Below are positions 1-7,242 of a stretch of DNA of 32,111 nucleotides, in pieces. Both the position numbers and the translations under genes were made by a program. Numbering within the stretch: position 1 is the first letter of the stretch; each line of letters opens with the position of its first letter. The notes below the pieces were generated by a model. That model had not been told where the DNA came from, ran no database searches, and saw only the letters and a program-made list of their open reading frames with translations. This stretch comes from Pyrodictium delaneyi (GTDB lineage Archaea > Thermoproteota > Thermoprotei_A > Sulfolobales > Pyrodictiaceae), in contig DQVR01000031.1 in the NCBI GenBank assembly GCA_015661645.1, forward strand, positions 1 to 32,111, read 5' to 3'.

Positions 1-680
1 CTGTGCTATATGAGATGAGTAGTGATGTGGCAAAGTACTTAGAGCTTCGTAATGGAAAGCCCGGTCCAGCGTTAAGAAAATACGTAGAAAACTGGGCTAA
101 GATGTTTGCGCCCATAGCGCCACATATAGCTGAAGAAGTATGGCACGAGATACTAGGCAAAGATAGCTTCATTTCAGTAGAGACTTGGCCAGCAATGGAC
201 CCCAAGAAGAGGGATGCACAGGCAGAGCTACTTATAAGCTATGTGGATAGGCTAGTTGATGATGTGAAATCTATATTACGCGTATACAAGGGCGAGGCGA
301 AGAGCCTAGTAGTGGCCGTTGCCAAGCCAGATAGCTGGCAGATAGCAAGGATAGTTGCATCGTACGTGTCGAAGGGTGGACAGCTACGCGACGCTATAAG
401 AGCTGTGATCAGCTCCGGTGTCCCTGGCAAGGAAGCGGCGCATATTGTGCGCAAGCTATACGAGTTTCTACGCAGTGTAGATGAGGCAGTGTTGACGCTT
501 ATGGAGAGTGTGCAGGAGTTTGACGAGAAAGAAGCAGTAACAAAGCTGAAGGACTATATATCTAGAAAGACCGGTATACAGAAGGTGGAGGTATACTACG
601 TAGACGAGGCAGACGGCAAGATCCCGCAGCAAAAACTCAAGCAGGTCATACCTCTAAGGCCAGCAATACTGATAGCGTAG
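1..680 (+). CDS. leuS: Leucyl-tRNA synthetase, C-terminal part (5' truncated)
   Basis: Class I aminoacyl-tRNA synthetase that charges tRNA-Leu in the cytoplasm. Only the last ~225 residues are in the window; the reading frame is open at the left edge, so the GTG at 3 is not the real start. The segment KMFAPIAPHIAEEVWHEIL is the typical helical anticodon-binding fold of the Leu/Ile/Val group. It is followed by the archaeal-type C-terminal extension, with two lysine/glutamate-rich helices and a final beta-rich tail ending RPAILIA. The catalytic HIGH and KMSKS motifs lie outside the window. It ends 90 bases from the convergent gene at 770. The family call is firm; valyl or isoleucyl identity is less likely because the C-terminal extension resembles archaeal LeuRS. 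Confidence 0.88.
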   Translation, partial: VLYEMSSDVAKYLELRNGKPGPALRKYVENWAKMFAPIAPHIAEEVWHEILGKDSFISVETWPAMDPKKRDAQAELLISYVDRLVDDVKSILRVYKGEAKSLVVAVAKPDSWQIARIVASYVSKGGQLRDAIRAVISSGVPGKEAAHIVRKLYEFLRSVDEAVLTLMESVQEFDEKEAVTKLKDYISRKTGIQKVEVYYVDEADGKIPQQKLKQVIPLRPAILIA

Positions 681-769
681 AATCTAACGAATGCCATGCT
701 TTTCAGAGGCCGCTTAGGCTGCTGACTATCTTGGCCAGTAGGTGGAGAGTAGGAGGTCAGGACCAGCCG

Positions 770-1381
770 CTAATACTCCGCTATTTTTACCATGCCGTCG
801 GCGTTTACCTCGAGGCAGCCTCTATCTACAAGCTCAAGCACAAGTCTCCTGGCTTCTCCGCGCTTTACGCCTAACGTGGAAGCTACAACATCAACTACAT
901 CTCTTAGATTAATCGGGCCCTCTTCTGCAACAACACTGATAGCCTCCATGATGTCCTTTCTACAAGGCGGCTCAGCTGGCACGGGCAGGTAGTTGTTAAG
1001 TGTAACGTATTCGCGCAGCCCGATCCGCGGAATGACGAGCATATAGACTTCGTTGTGGATACGCTTGACAGTCATACGCTCTAAGCCATACTTGAGGGGA
1101 TAGCGTATCTCCGTACCGGCGACAAAGAGAGGTCTACTGCTGGGAGTACACCATAGAAACACACCCTCTGTTTCTGCTTTGTCGCAGCTCCTAACGTCTA
1201 TCTCTAGGCCTAGAGAATCTATGGCAAGGGAGACTATTTGTCGAATAGGACTGGCAGCGTATATTGTACTGCCAGTATTCTTTGCGGCGAGAAGCCCAAG
1301 GCCTATAGAAATGCGCTGTAGCGGCGGCTTTACGTAGACCCGGAGACTTTGTCCCAGCCCGGTGAGAATCTTTGACGTCAT
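770..1381 (-). CDS. Unknown protein with C-terminal winged-helix domain
   Basis: 203 residues, ATG start. I do not recognise the family. The first ~130 residues are a mixed alpha/beta region with four cysteines (including RSCDK and LWCTPSS) and no membrane segment. Residues ~138-203 look like a winged helix: a short helix with EEGPINLRDVVDVVAST, a recognition-type helix KRGEARRLVLELVDRG, then a beta wing CLEVNADGMVKIAEY. This could bind DNA or RNA or be a protein-interaction module. A TATA-like ACATAAAGGG on the minus strand (1439-1448) sits about 60 bases before the start. The gene converges on leuS, so it is a separate unit. Function is not inferred. Confidence 0.7.
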   Translation of the reverse strand: MTSKILTGLGQSLRVYVKPPLQRISIGLGLLAAKNTGSTIYAASPIRQIVSLAIDSLGLEIDVRSCDKAETEGVFLWCTPSSRPLFVAGTEIRYPLKYGLERMTVKRIHNEVYMLVIPRIGLREYVTLNNYLPVPAEPPCRKDIMEAISVVAEEGPINLRDVVDVVASTLGVKRGEARRLVLELVDRGCLEVNADGMVKIAEY

Positions 1382-1583
1382 TACAGATAACCCCGAGACT
1401 GCTAGAGTTTGAGTTCAGCGTAGCTCAGCTTCCTCATAGCCCTTTATGTGGAGGCTCAGACCTCAGCTCCTCATCCTCCAGCTATTTTGGGAAAGAGTAC
1501 CGGGACACTCCTTTATGAGTCTAAGCCAGCCTAGGCCTGGCTCTGGGCCAGGCTTAACAGCTTGCACAGATAGTCAGAGGTAT

Positions 1584-1662
1584 AGTGGGTATGATGTGTA
1601 AGAGGGTCGCTGATAGCAGAACCCTAAGGTGATGAGTGCCGGAACGCTACTGACCCTCCACT
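1584..1662 (+). ncRNA. Box C/D sRNA (2'-O-methylation guide), candidate
   Basis: The elements appear in canonical order: C box ATGATGT (1591-1597, one change from RTGATGA), a guide of exactly 12 bases, D' box CTGA (1610-1613), C' box GTGATGA (1629-1635, perfect), a 14-base guide, and D box CTGA (1650-1653). Terminal stem AGTGG (1584-1588) pairs with CCACT (1658-1662). The first guide (1598-1609, GTAAGAGGGTCG) contains TAAGAGGGTC, which is complementary to GACCCUCUUA, a stretch I recall from archaeal 23S rRNA just before the universal AAGGUAGC (E. coli about 1918-1927). Such RNAs direct fibrillarin to methylate the base paired to the fifth guide position before D/D'. A TATA-like GCTTAACAG lies about 30 bases upstream. 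The 15-base D'-C' spacer is longer than usual. The rRNA match is from memory, not from a search. Confidence 0.7.
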
Positions 1663-1681
1663 GGCGTGCCTTGCTTAATGC

Positions 1682-1690
1682 TTTTATAAA
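1682..1690 (+). promoter_or_regulatory. TATA box for the RNA candidate at 1712
   Basis: TTTTATAAA is a strong archaeal TATA box. The usual 25-28 base spacing puts transcription start near 1710-1714, just before the hairpin at 1717. The next protein gene starts at 1849, which would leave an unusually long 135-base leader. A separate short RNA, or a structured leader, is therefore suggested. Confidence 0.55.
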
Positions 1691-1711
1691 GTCTGTCCTT
1701 GTTCATTGATT

Positions 1712-1793
1712 AACACGGCCCTGTGACAGCTCCGTGTGGGGCTACTAGGATGAACAGGGCCGGGACGTATTCACCGCGTCTCCCCTCTTACTT
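1712..1793 (+). ncRNA. Hairpin RNA candidate with 16S-antisense segment
   Basis: Stem GGCCCTGT (1717-1724) pairs perfectly with ACAGGGCC (1754-1761). Inside it a second stem AGCTCC/GGGGCT (1728-1733, 1738-1743, one G-T pair) is capped by GTGT. Between the stems is an asymmetric loop with opposed GA dinucleotides, a possible kink-turn-like feature. Directly 3' of the hairpin, 1762-1778 is the exact reverse complement of CGCGGTGAATACGTCCC, a universally conserved archaeal 16S segment (E. coli ~1367-1383). A pyrimidine-rich stretch (1779-1793) follows and could end the transcript. It matches no RNA family I know; canonical C/D or H/ACA boxes are absent. Alternative: it is the leader of the phosphoesterase gene. 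Confidence 0.45.
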
Positions 1794-1848
1794 ACGCCGA
1801 AACCAGCAATTGTTGCTTCCTGGGTAGCTGCTTGGAGGGCTGCACAAA

Positions 1849-2544
1849 TTGATTGTAGTGGCTACAAGTGATGTGCATAGTCCACGCTACTTACTCCAGT
1901 ATGTTGTAGCGCTTAGCAAGCATTCGGAGCCGTGTCGTGAGGCTGGCGTGGTTCTGTGGGCAGGGGATATGGTTGAGCGTGGGCGAGTTGAGGCTCTACT
2001 CCCCGTGGTAGAGGCTACACGCAAAAAGTGTTCCTCGGCACGTATAGTATCGGTATTCGGTAACGAGGAGTATATAGATCGTGAAGCATATTTCATTAAA
2101 CGCTACCCCTACGTAGTCTGGCTGAATGATAGCTATATAGTGGTAGATGGGAAAGACAAATCAATAGCAATATATGGAAGTAGGGGTGTGCTTGATAGAC
2201 CTACAAGATGGCAGCGTAGGAACATACCAGGGATAGATGCTGTATACAAGCGTAGGGCAGAAAAGACTGCAGCTATGCTTAAGCAACTACGCGAAAAAGC
2301 CGACGTAGTAGTTCTTGTAACACATTACGCCCCGTCATACCTTACGCTTGAGGGCGAGGATCCAAAGATATGGCCAGAGCTTGGAAGCAAAACCATGGAG
2401 AAGATCCTCTTAGGCACTAAGCCAGACATAGCTGTTCATGGTCATGCGCATAGGTCAAAACGGCTGGAGGCATCAATTAATGGAACGCGTATAGTCAACG
2501 TCGCGTTCCCGGCTCGTAGAGACATAGTGGTCATAGAGCTTTAG
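1849..2544 (+). CDS. Calcineurin-like metallophosphoesterase
   Basis: Dimetal phosphoesterase of the calcineurin superfamily, 231 residues, cytoplasmic. All metal-ligand motifs are visible: D8-x-H10, GD at 39-40, GNEE at 71-74, H159 in THYAPS and the final GHAH at 198-201 preceded by H197. The fold and size match small archaeal phosphoesterases (YfcE/MJ0936-like), but the insertion at ~105-150 (RGVLDRPTRWQRRNIPG) differs and the substrate is unknown. The TTG at 1849 is the chosen start: GGAGG at 1834-1838 is ten bases upstream and the protein begins at its first beta strand (IVVATSDVH). The stop codon lies three bases before the C/D sRNA candidate at 2547, so the two may share a transcript. 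Confidence 0.9.
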   Translation: MIVVATSDVHSPRYLLQYVVALSKHSEPCREAGVVLWAGDMVERGRVEALLPVVEATRKKCSSARIVSVFGNEEYIDREAYFIKRYPYVVWLNDSYIVVDGKDKSIAIYGSRGVLDRPTRWQRRNIPGIDAVYKRRAEKTAAMLKQLREKADVVVLVTHYAPSYLTLEGEDPKIWPELGSKTMEKILLGTKPDIAVHGHAHRSKRLEASINGTRIVNVAFPARRDIVVIEL

Positions 2545-2546
2545 CT

Positions 2547-2617
2547 AGCCCGGTGATGCTTTAGGCCGCCTAAGCTGACAGCCGTCGCGTGATGAGTCTT
2601 TTACGGGCTGAGGGGCT
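2547..2617 (+). ncRNA. Box C/D sRNA, well-formed candidate
   Basis: Terminal stem AGCCC (2547-2551) pairs with GGGCT (2613-2617), each separated by one G from the adjoining box. C box GTGATGC (2553-2559, last base differs from consensus), 15-base guide, D' box CTGA (2575-2578), 10-base spacer, perfect C' box GTGATGA (2589-2595), exactly 12-base guide GTCTTTTACGGG, D box CTGA (2608-2611). Length 71 and box spacing fit archaeal C/D sRNAs. By the fifth-base rule the D guide would methylate the U of CCCGUAAAAGAC; I could not place this target in rRNA or tRNA from memory. It begins three bases after the phosphoesterase stop, so it may be processed from that mRNA. Confidence 0.72.
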
Positions 2618-2751
2618 CAGCCAGCCGCCACATGGTCATCGGCAGAGCCTCTGGGTTCGGGATGATCGTCATGGCCCCCAACAGCAGTGTACTAATACAG
2701 CTCCTATATTAGTCCTGGTATGGAGTACAAGTGCACGAGTCTGGGTTCTTG

Positions 2752-2761
2752 CATTTAAACC
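2752..2761 (+). promoter_or_regulatory. TATA box of the TatD-type gene
   Basis: CATTTAAACC lies about 35 bases before the ATG at 2793, placing transcription start near 2780 just before the GGGGGA ribosome site (2783-2788). Confidence 0.55.
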
Positions 2762-2792
2762 TAAGGATAACAGCTAGTGAGCGGGGGATAGT

Positions 2793-3554
2793 ATGCCGGG
2801 TAACGTCTATTTAGTAGACGCTCATTGTCATCTTCACGAGTATAGTATTGAAGAAATAAACGCGCTAACATTAAGCAATAATATAGTTATTGTGGCAGTT
2901 GGAGACGACCTTGAGACAAGCAATAGGGTCATAGAGATAGCAAAGACTAAGAGTAATATACTACCGTGTGTTGGTCTTCACCCGTGGCATGTAAAGAGCC
3001 GGGAGGAAGGTCTGAACACCGCCAAGAAGATTATCGAACTAGCGCTTGAGAACAATATTAAGTGCATAGGCGAGGTAGGCCTTGACACAAAGTTTGTGGC
3101 TGAAACCATAGAGCTCCAGCGTGAGATATTTAAACTATTTCTTGAGGCTGCAAGAGATAACAAACTAGTGCTTAACCTACACACGGCTGGTACATGGGAA
3201 GAAGTATACCAGTTACTAGTTCGGTACGACATAGAACGGGCTATGTTCCACTGGTATACTGGGCCACTTTACCTGCTAAAAGATATAGAGGCATCAGGAT
3301 ATATGATATCGATAAATCCAGCTGTAAAGATACAGCGTAAGCATAAGGCAGTTGTTGAGAATGCACCAATTACTATAATGTTAACGGAAAGTGATGGACC
3401 CTACGAGTATCGTGGAATGAAGCTAAACCCGTTAATGGTTAGGGAAGTTGTAGGGATTATAGCATCAATAAAGAATGTTGACCAGCACCTTGTACAGCGT
3501 CAAATCATACATAATCTAGAGAAACTATTCGGTGCTATAATAAACTATATTTAG
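2793..3554 (+). CDS. TatD-family metal-dependent hydrolase
   Basis: TIM-barrel metallohydrolase of the amidohydrolase superfamily, 253 residues. Ligands are all present: HCH at 11-13, the bridging Glu in GEVGLD (E94), H130 (LNLHTAG), H153 (MFHWYTG) and D201 (TESDGPY). TatD proteins are DNases acting on 3' ends or repair intermediates in bacteria and eukaryotes; archaeal members are largely untested, so nuclease activity is an inference. The start ATG has GGGGGA six to ten bases upstream. It lies alone between a sRNA and the convergent tes gene (16-base gap). A second, more distant member of this superfamily lies at 20715. Confidence 0.88.
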   Translation: MPGNVYLVDAHCHLHEYSIEEINALTLSNNIVIVAVGDDLETSNRVIEIAKTKSNILPCVGLHPWHVKSREEGLNTAKKIIELALENNIKCIGEVGLDTKFVAETIELQREIFKLFLEAARDNKLVLNLHTAGTWEEVYQLLVRYDIERAMFHWYTGPLYLLKDIEASGYMISINPAVKIQRKHKAVVENAPITIMLTESDGPYEYRGMKLNPLMVREVVGIIASIKNVDQHLVQRQIIHNLEKLFGAIINYI

Positions 3555-3570
3555 CTATCCAAAAATAGTG

Positions 3571-5397
3571 TTAGTTAGGTTTCTTGCCGTAAAGTATCTC
3601 GTCTGGTACAATGCCGCGATATGCTTCATAGTATATTGGTGAACTCTTTAGCAGCTTTATATTACGTACATACTTTACAGCAGGGCCTATGGCGTCCTCG
3701 CCATGTATCTTAGCATACTCGTCTAGCGGTATCTGATACTTGCGCAGTACATAGTCTCTATAGATCTCGTTTAGGACGTTATACGTACAGAACGGTATTA
3801 CTCTCCCATCCGGTACTAGATAATGTATGTTGCAGCGCATTACGCGCTCAACATCGTAGTTGTACTGGTCCATGAAGTGCATGTTGCCTAGGAAGAGCAT
3901 CTTATAGTGGAGTTCTCCTAGTGCGTCGTAGTTCCTCTTAACGAACACGTTTACTAGCAGCTTTGTTATGTTGAGGTCCTTTGGTATACGCTCCTTGTCA
4001 ACAAACTTTGAGATGTCTTTGACTATTGATGCAAGGCGTATTGTGCGCTTAAACTTAGCCATAGAGGTGAATTCTTCCTTTCTAAGCTCGGCAGTCTTCT
4101 CCTCTATATACTCAATGAAGCCCTCAACGTTGAAGAACTCTGTTATCGGTATGAAACGTTTAGGTAGGCCATTGTTGTCTCTCTCGACAAACACATATGT
4201 GGCTGAGCCGCATGCAGGATGGTTGCCCATACATATCTTGAGTTCGCCGCTCATAGCCTCGAGGAAGTATGCTATCTTTGCCGCGACGGGTATAGGGAAC
4301 CATGAATCAGCTGGTATTTGGCCGTCTGTCTGTTCCTCAACCCACTTTAGAACGTCAGGTATGGTTACCCTGTAGCGGCGCCGCTCATCTTTCCTCATGC
4401 GGCCTGTGAGGCTGACAGGCTGGAAGTTTACGCCGCGTATGACATCCATGTGTTTGGCAGCGAACTTTATTATAGCACCTAGCTCTTGGTCATTAATAGT
4501 CTTTATTACTGTTGGTACTAGTACGACGCTCGTCATGCCAGCCTTCCTAAATACTTCAAGCGTGTATGGTACCTCCCAGTGGTTCTTCGGATTGGCCCTA
4601 GGGGTTACCCCGTCGAAGCTCATGTACACGGTATTAAGCCCAGCCTCGCGGAGTGCTCTAGCGTAGTTTACAGCAGCGTCAATGCCTTTCTCGAACCATA
4701 ATCTAGCAAAGGTTATTCCATGTGTATTTAGCTGTATATGAGTAACACCCTCGTCTTTTAGCAGCTTTATTATCTCGATGAGATCGGGCCGTAGTGTTGG
4801 TTCGCCGCCGGTTATCTGTACGGACATGGTTACTCCTTCCTTCTTGTATTGGCGTATCATCTTGCGTATCTGCTCGAGTGTCGGCTCGTAAACGTATCCC
4901 ATTTTTTCTGCATAGAAGAAGCAGTACCAGCATGAGAGGTCGCAGCGGTTAGTCACAACTAGGTTGGCGAGCGCTGTATGATTCTTATGGCGTGGACATA
5001 GCCCGCAATTGAACGGGCATGGTGCTGATAGCTTGACGTGAGGGGTTACCCCGACACCCTCCTCTTCAAGATTCATAAATCTGTAGAACTGTTTTGCATC
5101 GCTGAAGTAGAGCTCCTCTATCGTCCCGTGTGTTGGACAAACCTTCCTTATGTATATGCTTCCGCCTTTCTCATAGATTAGTGCTGGGAGTAGCCTCGTA
5201 CAATATGGGCAAATGCTGGTAGTATAGGATACGAATTTTTCTCCGTCACGTAGCTTCGGTATTGGTCCACCTACTGGTATATGCTTCTCAGCCACTGTAA
5301 CAGTCTTCGTGGTAGCGTCGTATACTGCAGGTGCGTCAAATGTCTTAGTCTCCGCCTCTCTGTCCCCGGCTCTACGGGTCGTCGTTGCTAGCGCCAT
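3571..5397 (-). CDS. tes: Tetraether lipid synthase (Tes), radical SAM
   Basis: Radical SAM enzyme of the MJ0619 family, shown in other archaea to join the biphytanyl tails of two archaeols into membrane-spanning tetraethers. 608 residues. N-terminal zinc/Fe-S-like cysteines: C63-x2-C66 (CPYC), C87 in CPTHG, and CPFNCGLC (C127, C131, C134) followed by PRHKNHT. The radical SAM cluster motif C152-x3-C156-x2-C159 (CDLSCWYC) and GGEP (197-200) follow, then a long C-terminal region with further cysteines (KICMGNHPACG, RCNIHY, FCTYN) likely binding extra clusters. The order matches Tes closely. ATG start; a TATA box is at 5449-5458. It is the last of three same-strand radical SAM genes, but its own promoter makes it at least partly independent. 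A geranylgeranyl reductase of the same lipid pathway is 10 kb away. Confidence 0.9.
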   Translation of the reverse strand: MALATTTRRAGDREAETKTFDAPAVYDATTKTVTVAEKHIPVGGPIPKLRDGEKFVSYTTSICPYCTRLLPALIYEKGGSIYIRKVCPTHGTIEELYFSDAKQFYRFMNLEEEGVGVTPHVKLSAPCPFNCGLCPRHKNHTALANLVVTNRCDLSCWYCFFYAEKMGYVYEPTLEQIRKMIRQYKKEGVTMSVQITGGEPTLRPDLIEIIKLLKDEGVTHIQLNTHGITFARLWFEKGIDAAVNYARALREAGLNTVYMSFDGVTPRANPKNHWEVPYTLEVFRKAGMTSVVLVPTVIKTINDQELGAIIKFAAKHMDVIRGVNFQPVSLTGRMRKDERRRYRVTIPDVLKWVEEQTDGQIPADSWFPIPVAAKIAYFLEAMSGELKICMGNHPACGSATYVFVERDNNGLPKRFIPITEFFNVEGFIEYIEEKTAELRKEEFTSMAKFKRTIRLASIVKDISKFVDKERIPKDLNITKLLVNVFVKRNYDALGELHYKMLFLGNMHFMDQYNYDVERVMRCNIHYLVPDGRVIPFCTYNVLNEIYRDYVLRKYQIPLDEYAKIHGEDAIGPAVKYVRNIKLLKSSPIYYEAYRGIVPDEILYGKKPN

Positions 5398-5448
5398 AGC
5401 GCAGCACCCAGTACATTCCCGTCCTCAGATAATTAGCCATTAGCTGCT

Positions 5449-5458
5449 GTATAAAAAC
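5449..5458 (-). promoter_or_regulatory. TATA box of tes
   Basis: On the minus strand GTTTTTATAC lies about 55 bases before the tes ATG; transcription start would be near 5427. Confidence 0.55.
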
Positions 5459-5509
5459 GGCTGGTCGCGTAAGCCCAGCCAGTAGTATGGGCCGCAGTAC
5501 CTGAATTCA

Positions 5510-7225
5510 CTAGCAGGTAAAGCCCTTTAACGATAGGTATATTCGCTCTCTCTGAGTTAGTATTTTACGTAGTTCGTTGTTGTGCCTAAATGGTCTAAGC
5601 CTAGCTATCTCGGCAGCTCTATTCTTGCCTAAGAGCTTGGCTAGTGTAGACATGGCTGCAGCATTAGCATTAAGGGGTATTGGTAGCCCTCTAACGCTCC
5701 TACTAGAGTAGCCGTATACAGCAACCTTGAGTATACCCGGTGTGCTCATTTTGCATGGCATTTCGACTACTATTGGGTAACTTCCCGCCTGTCTGGCGAA
5801 AGTCACGCCAAGCTTCACATCATAGCGCTCTACATAGACGTAGGTTAGGACAGAACCACGCGGGAGCAATCGTTCTAGAAATAGTCTTGAATACTCGTTC
5901 ACTATACGCTGAAACCTCTTGGCAAGGTTCCTGTGCTTCTGTATAATTCTGGTACCAACACTGGCCATAGCCGTTCCTGGCAGCACAAGCACCTTTCTAA
6001 CGTTAATACGGCGTAGTAACAACCCCTGCTCATATATAGTCCTTATAAATTCTTCATTAAGTCTGTACGTCTCTACTGTCTCACCCTTAAGACCTAGTAC
6101 GAAGTTTATGCCGGGCAGAAGCTCTGGAAGACCATTATAACCTGGCTGGCTACCGTAACGGTTGATGATTTCTATGGCCTTGAGAGAGTCCTCTGGAAAA
6201 GTCTTAAGGTTATTGGCCTTCACGACTCGGGGATCGGCTGTCTCTACTCCTAGTGCAGCAACGTCGCCAGGAGTATGGTATCTCATTATCACCTTTAGAG
6301 CCTCTATACTCTCCCTTTCATGTCTAGCCAGAGTCCCCGGGTTAACGTTGTCTATATGAAGAGTCTTCAACCCGGGTGCAACAAGCCTGATACCGTAGAA
6401 CAGTTGCTCGAGTACACGAGGATTAGGCCTAGGCCATTCATCTTGTCCAAGCGATGGGCTTCCATAGACCAGTATGTCGGCCTGCCTACCTAGCCTGAAA
6501 TGGCGTACACCGGCCACGTAAAGCGCTTCTACCTCCCTAACTATGTCTCGCGGATCACGTTGTCTTGGTCTACCGTAGAGCTTAGTAACACAGAAGCTGC
6601 AGCCGCCACTCACCCATCTACTGCAGCTCCTGTAAGTCTCTATCTCCGCCGTGAGGTTGTAGCCGTGGTTGGGATGCTGTTCAACTATCCTGGCGCCCTT
6701 AACGGATATCTCCCCAAGTAGCTTCATGTCGTCAAGTATGCGCCAGGGCTCAGCTCTTTCTGGACCGAAGCGCGCAAAATCCAGCACATAGGCCTCGGGG
6801 TCGCCAGTCACTATGGTGTCGAAGCTCTCCTTAACCTCTCTCGGTAGAGCCGCTACAGTGCCGCCTTCATTGCCGATGCCCCAGCGTGCAGCCGCACCTA
6901 CTAGCACTTTGAAAGGCCGGTCTATGAGCCTGAACCACTGCCTTAGCTCTTCGAGTTTTATAGGTTCACCTCCTAGATACTTTCCTGGGACTACAGCGCC
7001 GGCTATCACTATCAGAGTGTCGTAGATATTTGCTCTCCTTATGAAGTCTCTTATATTCCCTCTTGCCTGGTCCACAGTCATGTAGTGTGCTTGTATCGAC
7101 TTGTCCACGTGCCACAAGGCGCCAGCTATATATCTAGGATAAACATCTATGTATGGTGGTACACCGAATCCCGCCGGCTCATCGGTATAACCATCTAAGA
7201 TTAGCACACGACGCGGCCTGGGCAT
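5510..7225 (-). CDS. COG1031-type radical SAM protein with C-terminal HhH
   Basis: 571 residues. The N-terminus (LILDGYTDEPAGFGVPPYIDVYPRYIAG in part) is characteristic of the archaeal COG1031 group and resembles the Rossmann-like domain ahead of the barrel in B12-type radical SAM proteins. Cluster cysteines are C201, C209 and C212 (CSRWVSGGCSFC), spaced C-x7-C-x2-C rather than C-x3-C-x2-C. A radical SAM barrel follows with LGVETADPRVVKANN. Near the C-terminus (~510-545) LPIPLNANAAAMSTLAKLLGKNRAAEIARLRPF reads as a helix-hairpin-helix, which suggests nucleic-acid contact. The reaction is unknown. The start lies 17 bases after the stop of the PflX-like gene, so the two are probably co-transcribed. 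Confidence 0.8.
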   Translation of the reverse strand: MPRPRRVLILDGYTDEPAGFGVPPYIDVYPRYIAGALWHVDKSIQAHYMTVDQARGNIRDFIRRANIYDTLIVIAGAVVPGKYLGGEPIKLEELRQWFRLIDRPFKVLVGAAARWGIGNEGGTVAALPREVKESFDTIVTGDPEAYVLDFARFGPERAEPWRILDDMKLLGEISVKGARIVEQHPNHGYNLTAEIETYRSCSRWVSGGCSFCVTKLYGRPRQRDPRDIVREVEALYVAGVRHFRLGRQADILVYGSPSLGQDEWPRPNPRVLEQLFYGIRLVAPGLKTLHIDNVNPGTLARHERESIEALKVIMRYHTPGDVAALGVETADPRVVKANNLKTFPEDSLKAIEIINRYGSQPGYNGLPELLPGINFVLGLKGETVETYRLNEEFIRTIYEQGLLLRRINVRKVLVLPGTAMASVGTRIIQKHRNLAKRFQRIVNEYSRLFLERLLPRGSVLTYVYVERYDVKLGVTFARQAGSYPIVVEMPCKMSTPGILKVAVYGYSSRSVRGLPIPLNANAAAMSTLAKLLGKNRAAEIARLRPFRHNNELRKILTQRERIYLSLKGFTC

Positions 7226-7242
7226 AGGCTCTACGCCCCATC

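Larger units (their letters stand above)
1382..1848. other. Gene-poor interval carrying RNA candidates
   Basis: No convincing protein gene lies in these 467 bases. Contents: minus-strand promoter for the gene at 770-1381; a 7-bp hairpin (1535-1541 with 1547-1553); a box C/D sRNA candidate at 1584-1662; a TATA box at 1682-1690 followed by a structured RNA candidate at 1712-1793; and the ribosome site of the next gene at 1834-1838. Confidence 0.6.

Noticed and set aside
1395..1490. Minus-strand C/D-like pattern with several CTGA repeats
   Set aside because: Both C boxes are imperfect, there is no terminal stem, and the many GCTGAG repeats give good spacing by chance.
2589..2777. Open frame of 62 codons
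   Set aside because: Its start is the C' box of the C/D sRNA; composition is not protein-like and no ribosome site precedes it.
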